From: Holosporales bacterium
GTDB taxonomy: Bacteria > Pseudomonadota > Alphaproteobacteria > Holosporales > Holosporaceae
Direction: 5' to 3'
Length of the DNA: 43,740 nucleotides
Assembly (NCBI GenBank): GCA_947461445.1
Contig: CANHKV010000009.1
Coordinates: 1 to 43,740 of the forward strand
Shown: in pieces, positions 42,197-43,740 of the stretch
Layout of the letters: the number at the start of each line of letters is the position of its first letter
Numbering within the stretch: the first letter of the stretch is position 1
Translations under genes and position numbers: made by a program
Notes under the pieces: generated by a model
What the model was told of the DNA's origin: nothing
Seen by the model: only the letters and a program-made list of their open reading frames with translations
Databases searched by the model: none

Positions 42197-42568
42197 ATGC
42201 CCACACTTAATCAACTTATTCGAGGTGCTCGCGAACCTCAGAGCGTTCGTGATAAATCTCCTGCCTTAAAGCAATCTCCTCAAAAACGAGGTGTTTGTTT
42301 GTCGGTTTTTACAACAAAGCCTAAAAAGCCAAACTCTGCGTTGCGTAAAGTGGCGCGTGTGCGTTTAACCAACGGATACGAAGTAACGGCCTATATTCCC
42401 GGCGAAGGCCACACTTTACAAGAGCACTCCTCTGTTTTGGTTCGTGGTGGGCGCGTAAAGGACTTGCCTGGTGTACGTTATCACATTGTACGCGGAGCCT
42501 ATGACCTCAAGGGCGTCAAGGGTCGCAAAATCAGTCGTTCAAAATATGGTGTTAAAAAACCTAAATAG
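42197..42568 (+). CDS. rpsL: 30S ribosomal protein S12
   Basis: The 123-residue protein has the [11 protein letters not shown] start, [19 protein letters not shown] and the [15 protein letters not shown] loop near the decoding centre. Both Lys positions associated with streptomycin sensitivity are Lys here. AAGGA precedes the start. It follows rpsI by 9 bases, an unusual junction since rpsL normally opens a separate str operon. Confidence 0.96.
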   Translation: MPTLNQLIRGAREPQSVRDKSPALKQSPQKRGVCLSVFTTKPKKPNSALRKVARVRLTNGYEVTAYIPGEGHTLQEHSSVLVRGGRVKDLPGVRYHIVRGAYDLKGVKGRKISRSKYGVKKPK

Positions 42569-42580
42569 GAGAAATAGAGT

Positions 42581-43045
42581 ATGTCCCGTCGTCGCTCAGC
42601 CGAAAAAAGAGTTGTACAGCCCGATTCGCGCTATGACAGCATCTTGTTTACCAAATTCATCAATGCCTTGATGTGGGATGGTAAAAAATCTATAGCAGAA
42701 TCCATTCTTTACGGAGCTATAGAAATTTTAGACGAAACTCAGGATGGACCAGATGCCGTACAAAAAGCCATTGCCAATGTAAAGCCATCTGTCGAAGTTC
42801 GTTCTCGTCGCGTCGGTGGGGCAACCTATCCTGTTCCCATGCCATTACAACCCCATCGGGCCCAGGCCTTGGCGTTGCGTTGGTTGATTAATGCTGCCAG
42901 AGCACGGTCTGAAAAAACCATGATTGCGCGTTTGGCTGCCGAGATAAAAAGTGCATGCGAAGAAACAGGAACTGCTGTTAAAAAGCGTATTGATACGCAC
43001 AAAATGGCTGCTGCCAACCAGGCATTTGCCCATTATCGTTGGTAA
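42581..43045 (+). CDS. rpsG: 30S ribosomal protein S7
   Basis: The 154-residue protein has the MSRRRSAEKR start, KFINALMWDGKKSIAESI, VKPSVEVRSRRVGGATYPVP and the usual KMAAANQAFAHYRW end. AGGAG precedes ATG 42581. The expected fusA does not follow; a non-coding, repeat-bearing stretch does. A small hairpin (GCCTG, ATCA, CAGGC at 43062-43075) lies ~17 bases after the stop but has no T run. Confidence 0.96.
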   Translation: MSRRRSAEKRVVQPDSRYDSILFTKFINALMWDGKKSIAESILYGAIEILDETQDGPDAVQKAIANVKPSVEVRSRRVGGATYPVPMPLQPHRAQALALRWLINAARARSEKTMIARLAAEIKSACEETGTAVKKRIDTHKMAAANQAFAHYRW

Positions 43046-43349
43046 TACGTTCAGGTATGGGGCCTGATCACAGGCTCTGTTGCTTTCAGTATACTGCTGG
43101 ATTAGAAATATAGGCCTGATGTGCTTGATCCCATCACCTTTGGTCATTTCGGGGCCTGCTGATTCAGGCTCCACTTATGGATCAGCTCCCCAGCTAAAAA
43201 ATCATGATTGTTTAGAGCAGCCTCTATTTAGGCCAGGCATTTGCCCATGAGGTCTCTGCATCTGCTCCACCATCGCCCCCCAGAAACAACTTTCCATCAC
43301 TTTTTATAAGAGGTCTAAGGTATCCTTTGCTTAGTGGATTAGAGAGCCC
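43046..43349. other. non-coding stretch after rpsG
   Basis: About 300 bases with no plausible gene. A 16-base exact copy of part of the rpsG end (CCAGGCATTTGCCCAT, 43018-43033) recurs at 43233-43248. I see no T-rich terminator and no RNA gene. Confidence 0.5.
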
Positions 43350-43740
43350 CTACCCACTTTCTGGAGGGAGTTATATCACCAGAGGATGGAGTATCCAAGC
43401 TGGGTCTTCTGGGGACGACTTTAAGAGCCCTCCCCACCCATTCCAGATGGTTGTCTCTGCTGCTTGTTTGGAAGCTTTGGAGAATAGTTGTGCTTTTGCA
43501 ATCAAAGCTGGGTTAATAGGCCCAGAATCTGATGCCTACCCACTTTCTGGAGGGAATCATATCACCAGGATAATGGAGTATCCAAACGGGTTTTCTGAGG
43601 TCGACTAGGCCCTCCCCGCCCCCCGTTTCAGATGGTTGTCTCTGCTGCTTGTTTGGAAGCTTTGGAGAATAGTTGTGCTTTTGCAATCAAAGCTGGGTTA
43701 ATAGGCCCAGAATCTGATGCCTACCCACTTTCTGGAGGGA
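43350..43740. repeat. ~185-bp tandem repeat running off the window
   Basis: A segment starting CTACCCACTTTCTGGAGGGA occurs at 43350, 43536 and 43721, so the period is 186 then 185. A 112-base core (43444-43555) is identical at 43629-43740 and may continue past the edge. The ~70 bases between cores (43370-43443 and 43556-43628) are diverged. A forward frame (43327-43608) spans the first copy but is broken by an indel in the second, so it is probably not coding. Confidence 0.85.

Noticed and set aside
43233-43248. 16-base copy of the rpsG end as a duplication footprint
   Set aside because: One 16-base match in a 43-kb window can occur by chance and the flanks do not align.
43327-43608. 93-residue protein spanning the end repeat
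   Set aside because: The frame is not kept in the next repeat copy, and no ribosome binding site or known family is evident.
43350-43740. CRISPR array
   Set aside because: The repeats are 112 bases with ~70-base linkers, far longer than CRISPR repeats, and no cas gene is near.

Overview
This window looks like the chromosome of an alphaproteobacterium with a host-associated life style, most like Holosporales or Rickettsiales relatives. The L36 (rpmJ) sequence has the alphaproteobacterial form. A GapR/DUF2312 protein, a MaeB malic enzyme and an AmpG-like permease are present. Base composition is moderate with AT-rich patches, and there are several repeat-filled or decayed intergenic stretches. 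This placement is inferred from gene content; no species is claimed.

Layout. 1-1391 (minus): ndk, a PgsA-type phosphatidyltransferase and the start of an AI-2E/PerM-type membrane protein. 1584-4931 (plus): a DsbA-like protein that keeps only one active-site cysteine, then murG and murC. 5008-6726 (minus): argS. 7032-12227 (plus): a five-gene type II secretion/type IV pilus inner-membrane operon (GspE-, GspF-, GspL/PilN-, PilO- and PilP/GspC-like). 12336-12967: rpmJ-rpoZ behind a consensus promoter. 12968-14917 is mostly non-coding: a tandem repeat, an orphan membrane protein and a decayed Xer-type recombinase. 14918-18469 (plus): ubiE, ampG-like, greA, murI. 18461-21279 (minus): dacB, a MazG-like protein, a Nudix hydrolase and a GapR homologue. 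Then come tRNA-Glu (minus), ddl, a PotD/PotF-like binding protein, tRNA-Ser and an AT-rich SemiSWEET-thiamine pyrophosphokinase pair.

25485-28256 (minus): an SH3-NlpC/P60 protein and a photolyase. 28510-31459 (plus): three tandem SIMPL-domain predicted lipoproteins, each with its own terminator. 31615-38144 (minus): lipB, tRNA-Ala, lolC, lolD, maeB, mgtE. 38286-39890 (plus): efp and a large pseudopilin-like protein. 39993-40955 (minus): mdh. 41241-43045 (plus): rplM-rpsI-rpsL-rpsG. The window ends in a ~185-bp tandem repeat where fusA would usually follow.

Themes. Peptidoglycan synthesis and recycling are well represented (murG, murC, murI, ddl, dacB, AmpG-like, NlpC/P60) but scattered, so the cell probably keeps a wall. 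Lipoprotein sorting (LolC, LolD) co-occurs with the lipoprotein triplet. The SemiSWEET-TPK pair suggests uptake and activation of thiamine. The parts least explained are the SIMPL triplet with its duplicated regulatory segments, the compact secretion/pilus operon with its pseudopilin elsewhere, the SemiSWEET-TPK coupling and the end-of-window repeat.
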